Below are positions 43,143 through 50,493 of a DNA stretch of 64,000 nt, piece after piece. Below the pieces are notes generated by a model that saw only the letters and a list, made by a program, of their open reading frames with translations, did no database searches and was not told the origin of the DNA. The first letter of the stretch is position 1. Each line of letters opens with the position of its first letter. The position numbers and the translations under genes were made by a program. Origin of the DNA: Streptomyces zhihengii (GTDB lineage Bacteria > Actinomycetota > Actinomycetes > Streptomycetales > Streptomycetaceae); the NCBI RefSeq assembly GCF_016919245.1, contig NZ_JAFEJA010000001.1, positions 5,171,501 through 5,235,500 on the forward strand, given 5' to 3'.

Positions 43143-43346
43143 CGACCGTCTCCCGCCCTGGCTCACCGAGGCCGGCGTGTTCGCGCACCACGGGCGCGCG
43201 CATGCACGGCGGCCCACCCCTCGAAATGCGCTGCGCACACACTATCCACACAATCGCGGTGACGGTCGGGTCGGTGTCGAATCGGTGCGACGCAGCGGAC
43301 CGTGGGAGGTGGCCGCATCGACGATCTCTGCGCCGAACGCGAGCCG
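43143..43346 (-). promoter_or_regulatory. Probable promoter region of the Z1-ATPase-methylase operon
   Basis: 204 bases without a gene, between vsr and the Z1 gene. It is the only gap in the leftward island operon. On the minus strand a TTGTGTGGATAGTGT stretch (about 43237-43251) is the most A/T-rich part and could be a promoter core. No clear operator or terminator is visible. Confidence 0.4.
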
Positions 43347-43826
43347 TCAGCCGGAACTGATCCTTCCCGACGGTGCTTCCCGCGAATCCCCCTCCTGCCG
43401 TCGGATGCGGACCACGACATCCGTCACCCGAGTCGCCACATTCGCCGGAGCCTCGTGCTCCCAGAACCGCAGGACCGTCCAACCCTCGGACTCCAGGTGG
43501 AGGTTCGTCTCGCGATCACGTGCCATGTTCCTGTCGAGCTTCTCCCGCCACCATGCGGCGTTCGACTTCGGCTGGGTGGCATGCTGCGGGCAGCCGTGCC
43601 AGAAGCAGCCGTCGAGAAAGACGGCCACCTTGGCACGGCTGAACGCGATGTCGATCTTCCGCCTGGCCATTCCGGGAACCGGATAGTGAACGCGGTAGCG
43701 CAGCCCCTCGGCATGGAGGATCCTGCGCACCGCCACTTCGCAGCCCGTGTCCTGCGACACCTGTCTTCTCATCCTCGCCGACACGGCTGCCGAGGACGGG
43801 GTCGGATCGGCTCGATCCCCGCTCAT
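43347..43826 (-). CDS. vsr: Very short patch repair (Vsr) endonuclease
   Basis: 159 aa. Vsr signatures: GCEVAVRRILHAEGLRYRVHYPVPG, KIDIAFSRAKVAVFLDGCFWHGCPQH (catalytic Asp plus the zinc-site Cys and His), and NMARDRETNLHLESEGWTVLRFWEHE. Vsr nicks 5' of the mismatched T in T:G pairs formed when 5-methylcytosine deaminates, limiting mutation at methylase target sites. Its presence fits the cytosine-5 methylase of the island. Its ATG overlaps the stop of the SEC-C gene by 4 bases (ATGA), so it is translationally coupled to that gene rather than to the Z1 gene. Confidence 0.92.
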   Translation of the reverse strand: MSGDRADPTPSSAAVSARMRRQVSQDTGCEVAVRRILHAEGLRYRVHYPVPGMARRKIDIAFSRAKVAVFLDGCFWHGCPQHATQPKSNAAWWREKLDRNMARDRETNLHLESEGWTVLRFWEHEAPANVATRVTDVVVRIRRQEGDSREAPSGRISSG

Positions 43827-44839
43827 GACGAAGCGGTCGCCCCGTGACACCCCCGGTAAGGCTCCCCCGACCCGCACCAGCACGCCGCCGACTTCGCCGG
43901 AGGCCACGGCAGGGCGCGGCCGCGGGCGGCGAGGGTGGTGGCGTACTGGGGGAGGAGGGCGGTGTTGGTGGGGGAGGAGGCCTCGGAGGCGGCGAAGGCC
44001 TCGTAGGAGGGGACCGTCGCGGTGACGATGCCGAGGTTCTCGGTGCCGGTGGCCGCGAGGTCGCGGAGGGAGGACTCGATGCCGGCGAGGTGGGCCTCGT
44101 GCGAGGGGTACTCGGCGGCCAGGTCCGGGTACGCCTCCAGGAGTTCGGCGAGATCCCGGGCCGGCCAGTGCAGGACGGCGACCGGGAACGGCCGGGAGAG
44201 CGCCGAGCGGTAGGAGCCGAGTTCCGCGCGCAGGCGGGCGATCTCCGCCTTCAGCTCGGCCGGGTTGTCGGAGCCGAGGGCCCACAGGCGCTTGGGGTCG
44301 TGGAGCTCGTCGAGGCTGAAGTCAGGGGTGCGGGTGGAGTGGACCCGGTCCGCCAGGGCGTCGTGGTCGTCGTGCGGCAGGCCCAGCATCCGGCGCACCC
44401 GGTGGCGCCCTGCGAGCAGCGACTGCGCCGCGTACGGGACCTCGTCGTCCTCGGGGAGCAGCAGCGCGAGCGCCTCGGAGAAGCACTCGTGGGACGCCTC
44501 CAGCTCGTCGTGGGACTCCAGGGTCTCGGCGATGATCTCCCAGGGGGCCGCCTCGGCCGGGGCCGTGATGCGGACGCCCGCGATCAGGGCCCGGGCCTCT
44601 GCCTCGTGCCCGTACTCCCAGAGGTTCGCGGCCTGGAGGGCCTTGACGAGCTGCGGGTGGTCGGGCTCGTCGGCGAGCAGGCGGTCGTAGAGGCCGGACG
44701 CGCCCTCACGGTCGCCGGCGAGTTCCAGATGGGCCGCGGCCTGGAGCAGGAGCTGTTCGTCGTCCTCCGGGTACTGCGCTGCGGTGCGCAGCAGGCGCTC
44801 GGCTTCGGCGGTGTGGTCAGCAGGCGTGTCGGGGCGCAT
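43823..44839 (-). CDS. SEC-C zinc-motif protein with TPR-like helices
   Basis: 338 aa. The N-terminal about 130 residues are TPR-like (EAERLLRTAAQYPEDDEQLLLQAAAHLELAGD). A middle domain carries RALSRPFPVAVLHWPARDLAELLEAYPDL. The C terminus has a complete SEC-C motif ACWCGSGEPYRGCHG (CxCG...C-H), a zinc knuckle first known from SecA. Role unknown; SEC-C proteins often bind ribosomes or RNA or serve as adaptors. The very high GC contrasts with vsr, which it overlaps by 4 bases, so the island edge lies at this stop codon. Confidence 0.83.
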   Translation of the reverse strand: MRPDTPADHTAEAERLLRTAAQYPEDDEQLLLQAAAHLELAGDREGASGLYDRLLADEPDHPQLVKALQAANLWEYGHEAEARALIAGVRITAPAEAAPWEIIAETLESHDELEASHECFSEALALLLPEDDEVPYAAQSLLAGRHRVRRMLGLPHDDHDALADRVHSTRTPDFSLDELHDPKRLWALGSDNPAELKAEIARLRAELGSYRSALSRPFPVAVLHWPARDLAELLEAYPDLAAEYPSHEAHLAGIESSLRDLAATGTENLGIVTATVPSYEAFAASEASSPTNTALLPQYATTLAARGRALPWPPAKSAACWCGSGEPYRGCHGATASS

Positions 44840-44946
44840 GCAGCACACCGTACTGCTGTACGGGGGTGGGTCGGGGAGTCCCGGATCGGGTGAGCTGTCC
44901 GGTGAGGTGCCCAGTGCCGTTCCGGCGGCGGCGAGTTGACGCGCGG

Positions 44947-44971
44947 CCCGGGGCGCCCGCGACGCCCCGGG
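44947..44971 (-). terminator. Terminator of the ECF sigma operon
   Basis: 9-bp perfect stem cccggggcg (44947-44955) / cgccccggg (44963-44971), 2 bases beyond the stop of the anchored envelope protein gene. Confidence 0.65.
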
Positions 44972-44973
44972 GG

Positions 44974-45657
44974 TCAGCGCAGCGGCAGGGTGAACAGCGT
45001 CCGCCCCGACGCGTCCGCCATGGTCACCCCGTCGACGACGGCGTCCCCGCTCGGGGCGCTCGCGTACCAGACGCCCCAGCCGGGCCGGCCGGGAAGCGTG
45101 AGCAGGGAGGCGGTGACGGGGCCGGTGGCGGTGGTCACAGTGACGAGAGCCACGCCGTCCGCGCCGTAGTAGAGGCCCGAGAGGAAGGCGCCCTCCTGCT
45201 GCATGCTCACGCCCGGATCGCGGCGGTCGATGTTGCCGTCCGTGACGCTGCGGCGCTGCTCCGGTTCCCCGGGCAGTGCCCAGTGCTTGCCCTGGTCCGT
45301 CAGCCACAGTTCGGCGCCGCCCGGTGCCGTGACGCGTTCGCCGGGGCCCACCACCCGCACCGGGGAGAGGGGCCGCGACGGGGTCGGGGAGACGGGCGGG
45401 CTGCTGACGGCGGCGGGCGGCGCGGCGACCCGGTCGGGCGGGGCGGCGCGCTGGGCCGTCGCGACCACGAACGGGGCGACGAGCAGGGCCGCCCCGCTCG
45501 CCGCCAGTGCGGCGAGGCGGCGGTGGCGGCGGGCACGGGCCCGGCGGGCGATCGATTCGAGGGGCGGCGGGGAAGGGGTGATGTCGAGGGCGGCCTCGGC
45601 GAGCACCGTGCGCAGGCCGTTGCCGGAATCGCCGCCGGCGCCGCTGGGGGAGGTCAT
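44974..45657 (-). CDS. Membrane-anchored envelope protein coupled to the ECF sigma factor
   Basis: 227 aa. A cytoplasmic N-terminal segment (about 1-45, Arg-rich) precedes one transmembrane helix (about 48-66), a Pro/Ser linker and an extracellular domain (about 95-227) with WLTDQGKHWALPGEPEQ, RSVTDGNIDRRDPGVSMQ and a C-terminal beta region. The topology (short cytoplasmic part, one helix, outside sensor) fits an anti-sigma or sensor protein. The ATG overlaps the sigma gene stop by 4 bases. Its external domain is paralogous to the secreted protein at 46374. No zinc anti-sigma motif is present. Confidence 0.78.
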   Translation of the reverse strand: MTSPSGAGGDSGNGLRTVLAEAALDITPSPPPLESIARRARARRHRRLAALAASGAALLVAPFVVATAQRAAPPDRVAAPPAAVSSPPVSPTPSRPLSPVRVVGPGERVTAPGGAELWLTDQGKHWALPGEPEQRRSVTDGNIDRRDPGVSMQQEGAFLSGLYYGADGVALVTVTTATGPVTASLLTLPGRPGWGVWYASAPSGDAVVDGVTMADASGRTLFTLPLR

Positions 45658-46241
45658 CGATGGGCTCCGGGGGAGGAGGGGCCGGTGGGCGCGGAGGGTG
45701 TGCCGGGGTGCCGCGGGCCGGTCCGGGTGGCGGACCGCGTGCGGCTGTCGGCCAGCAGGGGCTGGCCGCGCAGCGTCCCCAGGGCCCGCCGCGTATGGGT
45801 CTTCACCGTGCCGACCGAGCAGTTCAGGACCCGTGCGATGTCCTGCTCGCTCATGTCCTCCCAGTAGCGCAGCACCACCACCGCGCGCTGCCGGGGCGGC
45901 AGCACGGTCAGTGCCCGGAGCACCTCGGCGCGGCGCTCGGCCGCCTCGGTGTGGTCGGGCTGGACACGGTGGGCGGACTCCGGCAGGAACGGCATCAGCA
46001 GGTGGACGACCCGCCGCCGGCGGACGCGGCTGATGTTGTTGTTGATCAGCGCCCGGCGGACGTACACGTCGATCTCGTCGCGCGGTATGCGGCGGAAGTG
46101 CGACCAGACCTTGGCCAGCGTCGTCTGCACCAGGTCCTCCGCCTCGTGGAAGTCGCCGGTGAGCAGGGTGGCGGTGCGCACCAGCCGCGGCCAGGCCGCC
46201 GCCGCGAACTCGGCGAACTCTGCGTTGCGGTCCTGCTTCAC
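45654..46241 (-). CDS. ECF RNA polymerase sigma factor (SigE-family type)
   Basis: 195 aa. Sigma region 2: FAEFAAAAWPRLVRTATLLTGDFHEAEDLVQTTLAKVW. Sigma region 4: ALTVLPPRQRAVVVLRYWEDMSEQDIARVLNCSVGTVKTHTRRAL. It would direct transcription of a small stress or envelope regulon. The GTG at 46241 is chosen over longer in-frame starts, which are Pro-rich and non-coding in character; GAAGGAA lies upstream. The protein encoded next (44974) is coupled by a 4-base overlap. A basic, Ser/Pro-rich tail of about 28 residues follows region 4. Confidence 0.9.
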   Translation of the reverse strand: MKQDRNAEFAEFAAAAWPRLVRTATLLTGDFHEAEDLVQTTLAKVWSHFRRIPRDEIDVYVRRALINNNISRVRRRRVVHLLMPFLPESAHRVQPDHTEAAERRAEVLRALTVLPPRQRAVVVLRYWEDMSEQDIARVLNCSVGTVKTHTRRALGTLRGQPLLADSRTRSATRTGPRHPGTPSAPTGPSSPGAHR

Positions 46242-46338
46242 GGATCGCGGTTCCTTCGGCGTGGGGACGGGAGGACGGGAACAGGGGGGGAGGAGGACGG
46301 GAGGAGGGACGGGCGGCACGTCGCGGGAGGCGGGGGGA

Positions 46339-46366
46339 GGGGGCCCGGCCGCGGAGCCGGGCCCCC
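46339..46366 (-). terminator. Terminator of the secreted paralogue gene
   Basis: 11-bp perfect stem gggggcccggc (46339-46349) / gccgggccccc (46356-46366), 7 bases past the stop. Confidence 0.8.
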
Positions 46367-46373
46367 GGGATGA

Positions 46374-46985
46374 TCAGCGCAGGTCGAGGCGGGCCAGCTC
46401 GCCGCCCGCCGCATCGTAGAGCGTCACACCGTGCAGGAAGTCCTCCGAGCCGGGACTCGGCAGCGGGGTGCTCGCGTACCAGGCGCCCCAGCCCTTGCGG
46501 CCGGGCAGGGTCACCAGCGAGGCGCTCACGGTGCCCTCGGCGGTGACCACCTCGACCCGGGCCGCGGCCCGGCTGCCGTACCAGAGGCCGGAGAGCAGGT
46601 AGAAGCCGTCGTCGCCGGTCCCGACGGGCTCGGCCTGGAGACTGACCCCCGGTGCGCTCGGGTCGATGTTGCCGTCGACGACGCTGCGGAACTGGGCCGG
46701 TTCACCGGGCAGCGCCCAGTGCTTGCCCTCCCGGGTGAGCCACAGCTCGACGCCGGGCGCGGCCTCGACCCGTTGCCCCGGCCGGACCGTCCGTACCCCC
46801 GTGGCCGGGCGGTCCGCCGCGGGGGCGGGCGTCGCGTGCGGCGCGGTCCCGGCGGCTTCGGCCGCCGCCGGGTGTGCCGTCGCCGGTGAAACCGGTCCGG
46901 GACCGGTCGCGTACGCGACGGTCGGCGCCCCCACCAGGGCGGCCAGGACCGCCACCGCTGCCACGTGTCTCGTCATCCGTGTCAT
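46374..46985 (-). CDS. Secreted protein paralogous to the sigma-linked envelope protein
   Basis: 203 aa. Signal peptide (about residues 1-27, ending TVAYATG), an Ala/Pro-rich linker, then the same domain as the neighbour at 44974: WLTREGKHWALPGEPAQ, RSVVDGNIDPSAPGVSLQ, LSGLWYGSRAAARVEVVTAEGTVSASLVTLPGR. There is no membrane anchor. The start at 46985 has GGGAGAACG upstream; ATG 46976 is an alternative. It lies upstream of the sigma gene with a terminator between, so it is separately transcribed and possibly a target of that sigma factor. Confidence 0.78.
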   Translation of the reverse strand: MTRMTRHVAAVAVLAALVGAPTVAYATGPGPVSPATAHPAAAEAAGTAPHATPAPAADRPATGVRTVRPGQRVEAAPGVELWLTREGKHWALPGEPAQFRSVVDGNIDPSAPGVSLQAEPVGTGDDGFYLLSGLWYGSRAAARVEVVTAEGTVSASLVTLPGRKGWGAWYASTPLPSPGSEDFLHGVTLYDAAGGELARLDLR

Positions 46986-47364
46986 GGACGTGCGTTCTCC
47001 CTGCGGAGTGGAGTGAACATGGAGGAGGGCGCCTCTCCACCCCTCACAACGCGGGACGGGGCGGGGGCGGATGACATGAGCGCGGAAGTTTTTTCGCCGG
47101 GGAGGGCGCAGGGGACGCGCGGGGGACGCCGCCGGGGACGTCCCCGGCGACGGCGCGGGGCGTGGGCCGGAGGGCAACCGTTTCGCTGGGCCGTTCGTGT
47201 ATAACGGCAGAGGGACGAATCCGGGCCGCGGCACCCGCGCGGCGCACTCCGGGCACGCACCCGGACCACGACGCGGCACACGAATCACGCCGCGGCACGG
47301 CAACCACGACGCGGCACACCGACCCGGACACCGGGCGCACGACACAGGACGGAGGGCGTACGCG

Positions 47365-47682
47365 ATGTTCAGCGGCACCCCCCGCCTCGCCCGGCTCACC
47401 GGGCTGCTGTTCTTCCTCCTCGTCGAGTTCGCCCTGATCGACGGCGACGGCCTCGTCACCGCCGTCGCGCTCGCCGCCACGGCGACCGCCGCCGCCGGTT
47501 CCGCGCTCGTCGTCTGCTCGGTCATCAGCGCACGCTGCGCCCCCGCCGTCCCGCGGACCCGGGTCAGAACGGCCCTGCGCGACCGTGAGAAGCGCACCGC
47601 CTTCCTCCCGCAGCGCGATCCGGACGCCCGCGGGCGCCGGCGCCCCCGAGCCCCCGGCCGTCTCCTCCTGACGGCTTCGTAG
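47365..47682 (+). CDS. Small two-helix membrane protein (DUF6412-like)
   Basis: 105 aa. Two hydrophobic helices (about residues 10-27 and 30-54, containing FFLLVEFALIDGDGL) are followed by an Arg-rich cytoplasmic tail. It has GGAGGG 8 bases before the ATG at 47365. It precedes the YidC paralogue; the association is recurrent in Streptomyces to my memory. Function unknown. Confidence 0.7.
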   Translation: MFSGTPRLARLTGLLFFLLVEFALIDGDGLVTAVALAATATAAAGSALVVCSVISARCAPAVPRTRVRTALRDREKRTAFLPQRDPDARGRRRPRAPGRLLLTAS

Positions 47683-47822
47683 GGAACCGCTCGTTCCGAG
47701 CCGGGGGTCCTCCCGACCCCCCCGCCGGCGCCGAGCCGGGAGTCCGGCCGGCCCTCCGCTCGCCCCGAGCCGGGAGTGCCCCGACCCCACCGCACCCGCC
47801 CCCTCGGGCCGTCATGCCGCCA

Positions 47823-47860
47823 CGTCACTCAGCGACGTCCTCGTCACTCAGCGACGTCCT
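47823..47860. repeat. 19-bp perfect tandem duplication upstream of the YidC paralogue
   Basis: cgtcactcagcgacgtcct occurs at 47823-47841 and again at 47842-47860 with no spacer. Each copy also contains an imperfect palindrome (cgtcac...gacg). It ends 37 bases before the yidC-like ATG, so it could be an operator pair or simple slippage. Confidence 0.8.
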
Positions 47861-47897
47861 CGTTCCCGGCACGACGAGACCCCCGGAGGGCTCACCC

Positions 47898-48638
47898 ATG
47901 TCCGTTTTCGCCACGCTGGTCGAGCGGCTCGCCGACCTGCTCCAGCCGCTGTTCGCCGCCTCGGCCACGGCCGCCGCCATCGTCGTCTTCACCGCCCTCG
48001 TGCGGCTCGCGGTCCACCCCCTCTCCCGCGCCGCGGCCCGGGGCGCCAAGGCGCGTACCCGGCTCGCGCCGCAGCTCGCGGAGCTGCGCACCAAGCACGG
48101 CAAGAATCAGGAGCGCCTGCAGAAGGCGACGATGGAGCTGTACGCGAAGGAGAAGGTGTCGCCGTTCTCCGGCTGCCTGCCCTCGCTGCTCCAGCTCCCG
48201 GCGTTCTTCGTGCTCTACCACCTGTTCTCGAACACGAGCATCGGCGGCGAGCCCAACGGGCTCCTGGACCACGACCTCTTCGCCGCCCCGCTCGGCGGGC
48301 GCTGGGCGGACGCGCTCGCGGACGGCGGGGTGTTCGGCGGGGCCGGGCTCGTGTACCTGGGGCTGTTCGCGCTGGTCGCGGCGGTGGCCACGTTCAACTT
48401 CCGGCGCACCAAGCGGCAGATGGCGGCCGCTCCGGCGCCCACGGGGGACGCGGTGCCCGGGATGGGCGCGATGCTGAAGTTCATGCCGCTGATGTCCTTC
48501 GCGACGCTGATCACCGTCGCCGTCGTGCCGCTGGCGGCCGCGCTGTACGTGGTCACCAGCACCACCTGGAGCGCGGTGGAGCGGGTGTTCCTCTACCGGG
48601 ACATGCCGGTGGCGGGCGCCCTCGCGGCGACGACCTGA
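47898..48638 (+). CDS. YidC/Oxa1-family membrane protein insertase paralogue
   Basis: 246 aa, short for YidC (housekeeping copies are about 400). Core features: LVRLAVHPLSRAAARG (positively charged first cytoplasmic loop), a coiled-coil hairpin (LAELRTKHGKNQERLQKATMELYAKEKVSPFSGCLPSLLQLPAFFVLYH), and three further helices. FMPLMSFATLITVAVVPLAAALYVVTSTTW is the last pair. It would assist membrane protein insertion. The missing periplasmic domain is normal for Gram-positive members. GGAGGG lies 9 bases before the ATG. Confidence 0.88.
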   Translation: MSVFATLVERLADLLQPLFAASATAAAIVVFTALVRLAVHPLSRAAARGAKARTRLAPQLAELRTKHGKNQERLQKATMELYAKEKVSPFSGCLPSLLQLPAFFVLYHLFSNTSIGGEPNGLLDHDLFAAPLGGRWADALADGGVFGGAGLVYLGLFALVAAVATFNFRRTKRQMAAAPAPTGDAVPGMGAMLKFMPLMSFATLITVAVVPLAAALYVVTSTTWSAVERVFLYRDMPVAGALAATT

Positions 48639-48799
48639 GGCAGGGGACGAGCTGAGGTGCCCCGGGGACGGTGGCCCGGGGAGGGTGGCCCAGGGACGGT
48701 GGCGCGACGGCTGCGACCCGGGGGCCGCGGCCCTCGAAAGCTACCGACCCGTAAAGGTCCAGGTTGTGAACAGGGTCTTGCGGAGTGGTCGGTGGGCTT

Positions 48800-48827
48800 G
48801 GAGGATCGACCAACCCTCCGATCCTCC
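48800..48827 (+). promoter_or_regulatory. Leader hairpin upstream of the FAH-family gene
   Basis: ggaggatcg (48800-48808) pairs perfectly with cgatcctcc (48819-48827) in the leader, 51 bases before the start. It may be an operator palindrome or a transcript hairpin. Confidence 0.45.
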
Positions 48828-48878
48828 GACGGCCGCACCTGTCGGTCCGGGGTCGGCAGCGACCAGGGGAGACAAACG

Positions 48879-49745
48879 ATGAAACTGCTGCGTGTCGGTA
48901 CGGCGGGCTCCGAGCGCCCCGCACTGCTCGACGGTGACGGCGACCGGGCCACCCTGCGTGACCTGTCCGGACTCGTCCCCGACATCGACGCCGCGCTGCT
49001 CGCGGACGGCGCCGCGCTCGACCGGATACGGGCCGCGGCCGCCGCGGGCGAGCTGCCCGAGCTGGACGCCACCGGGCTGCGCGTCGGCCCGCCGCTGGCC
49101 CGGGTGGGCAAGGTCGTGTGCATCGGGCTGAACTACCACGGCCATGCGGCGGAGACCGGCGCCGAGCCCCCGGCCGAGCCGGTCGTCTTCCTCAAGGCGG
49201 CGGACACGGTCGTGGGCCCGGACGACGTGGTGCTGGTGCCGCGCGGCAGCCGCAAGACCGACTGGGAGGTCGAGCTGGCGGTGGTCATCGGGCGCACCGC
49301 CCGCTACATCGCCGACGACGAGGACCCGCTGGCCTACGTGGCCGGGTACGCCGTCTCCCACGACGTCTCCGAGCGCGAGTTCCAGATCGAGCGCGGCGGC
49401 ACCTGGGACAAGGGCAAGAACTGCGAGACGTTCAACCCGCTGGGCCCCTGGCTGGTGACCGCCGACGAGGTGCCCGACCCGCAGGCCCTCGGCCTGCGGC
49501 TGTGGGTGAACGGCGAGCTCAAGCAGGACGGCGGCACGGCCGACCAGATCTTCCCGGTGGCCGAGGTCGTCCGGTACCTCAGCCGCTTCATGACGCTCTA
49601 CCCGGGCGACGTCGTCAACACGGGCACCCCGGCCGGGGTCGCCATGGGGCAGCCCGAGCCCAAGCCGTACCTGCGCGCCGGCGACGTGGTGGAGCTGGAG
49701 ATCGACGGGCTCGGCCGCCAGCGCCAGGAGCTCAAGGACGCCTGA
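48879..49745 (+). CDS. Fumarylacetoacetate hydrolase (FAH) family protein
   Basis: 288 aa. The catalytic FAH domain starts at about residue 75 (KVVCIGLNYHGHAAE) and has the metal-binding acidic residues (Glu and Asp in DWEVELAVVIG and YAVSHDVSEREFQ). GTWDKGKNCETFNPLGPWLVTADE and VNTGTPAGVAMGQ are standard family motifs. It acts as a Mg-dependent hydrolase, decarboxylase or isomerase of beta-keto acids; ureidoglycolate lyase or acylpyruvase are possible. GGGGAGA lies upstream of the ATG. Confidence 0.9.
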   Translation: MKLLRVGTAGSERPALLDGDGDRATLRDLSGLVPDIDAALLADGAALDRIRAAAAAGELPELDATGLRVGPPLARVGKVVCIGLNYHGHAAETGAEPPAEPVVFLKAADTVVGPDDVVLVPRGSRKTDWEVELAVVIGRTARYIADDEDPLAYVAGYAVSHDVSEREFQIERGGTWDKGKNCETFNPLGPWLVTADEVPDPQALGLRLWVNGELKQDGGTADQIFPVAEVVRYLSRFMTLYPGDVVNTGTPAGVAMGQPEPKPYLRAGDVVELEIDGLGRQRQELKDA

Positions 49746-49770
49746 CCGGGCGGCCCGCCGGGAGCCGAAG

Positions 49771-49806
49771 CCGACGGCCCCGCCCCGTCCGGGGCGGGGC
49801 CGTCGG
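49771..49806 (+). terminator. Terminator of the FAH-family gene
   Basis: 17-bp perfect inverted repeat 49771-49787 / 49790-49806 (ccgacggccccgccccg and complement), 26 bases past the stop. The following direct repeats of gccctcagg-type units (49850-49915) are low complexity. Confidence 0.75.
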
Positions 49807-49929
49807 CGCCGCGGGCTCGGCGCCCGCGGTGTGCCGCCACGCCCTCGGGGCGCTGGGCCGGGGGTGCCGCACGCCCTCAGGACTCAGGGCGCCACGCCCT
49901 CAGGTCTCAGGGCCGCCGGCGACGCGGGC

Positions 49930-50493
49930 TCAGGAGGGCGGGCCCGCGACCCCGCTGCCGCCGTCCTGGTGGGCGGCGAAACGCTCCAGCGCCTCGACCA
50001 CCATCGCGTGGTCCTCGGCCTGCGGCAGACCGGACACCGTCACACAGCCGATGACGCCGACGCCCTCGACGGCGATCGGGAACGACCCGCCGTGGGCCGC
50101 GTACACGTCGGGGTCGAGCCGCGACGACTCCTCGAACGTCGTCCCCTTGGCCCGGTGGCGCGCCCCCACCAGGTACGAGCTGACGCCGTACCGCTCGACG
50201 ACCCGGCGCTTGCGGTCGATCCAGGCGTCGTTGTCCGCGCTCGATCCGGGCAGCGCGCAGTGGAAGAGCTGCTGCGGGCCGCGGCGGATGTCGATCGCGA
50301 CCGGCGCCTCGCGCAGATGGCCCATCTCGACCAGCAGGCTGCCGAGCTTCCAGGCGTCGCCGTTCGAGAAGCGGCTCAGGGTCAGGCGGTGTTCCTGCTC
50401 CTCGATCTCGGCGACCGAGAGGTGCGCGCCGGGAGCGGACGCCCCGGGAGCGGCGGGGGTGGTGTCGGGGCCGGTGGTGCTGTCGTCGCTCAT
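49930..50493 (-). CDS. UPF0303 / heme-degrading-domain family protein
   Basis: 187 aa. From residue about 35 it shows the UPF0303 (YBR137W/GlcG-HbpS-related) fold: LGSLLVEMGHLREAPVAIDIRRGPQQLFHCALPGS, DNDAWIDRKRRVVERYG and GGSFPIAVEGVGVIGCVTVSGLPQAEDHAMVVEAL. Distant relatives bind or degrade heme, but no proven role exists for this subfamily. The ATG overlaps the oxidoreductase stop by 4 bases, so it is coupled to it. Confidence 0.85.
   Translation of the reverse strand: MSDDSTTGPDTTPAAPGASAPGAHLSVAEIEEQEHRLTLSRFSNGDAWKLGSLLVEMGHLREAPVAIDIRRGPQQLFHCALPGSSADNDAWIDRKRRVVERYGVSSYLVGARHRAKGTTFEESSRLDPDVYAAHGGSFPIAVEGVGVIGCVTVSGLPQAEDHAMVVEALERFAAHQDGGSGVAGPPS

Noticed and set aside
40557..43262. 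A 901-codon open frame antisense to the Z1 gene
   Set aside because: It has no recognisable domain, is rich in Arg/Gly/Val dipeptides of the kind produced by reading GC-rich coding DNA backward, and the opposite strand shows complete Z1 motifs.
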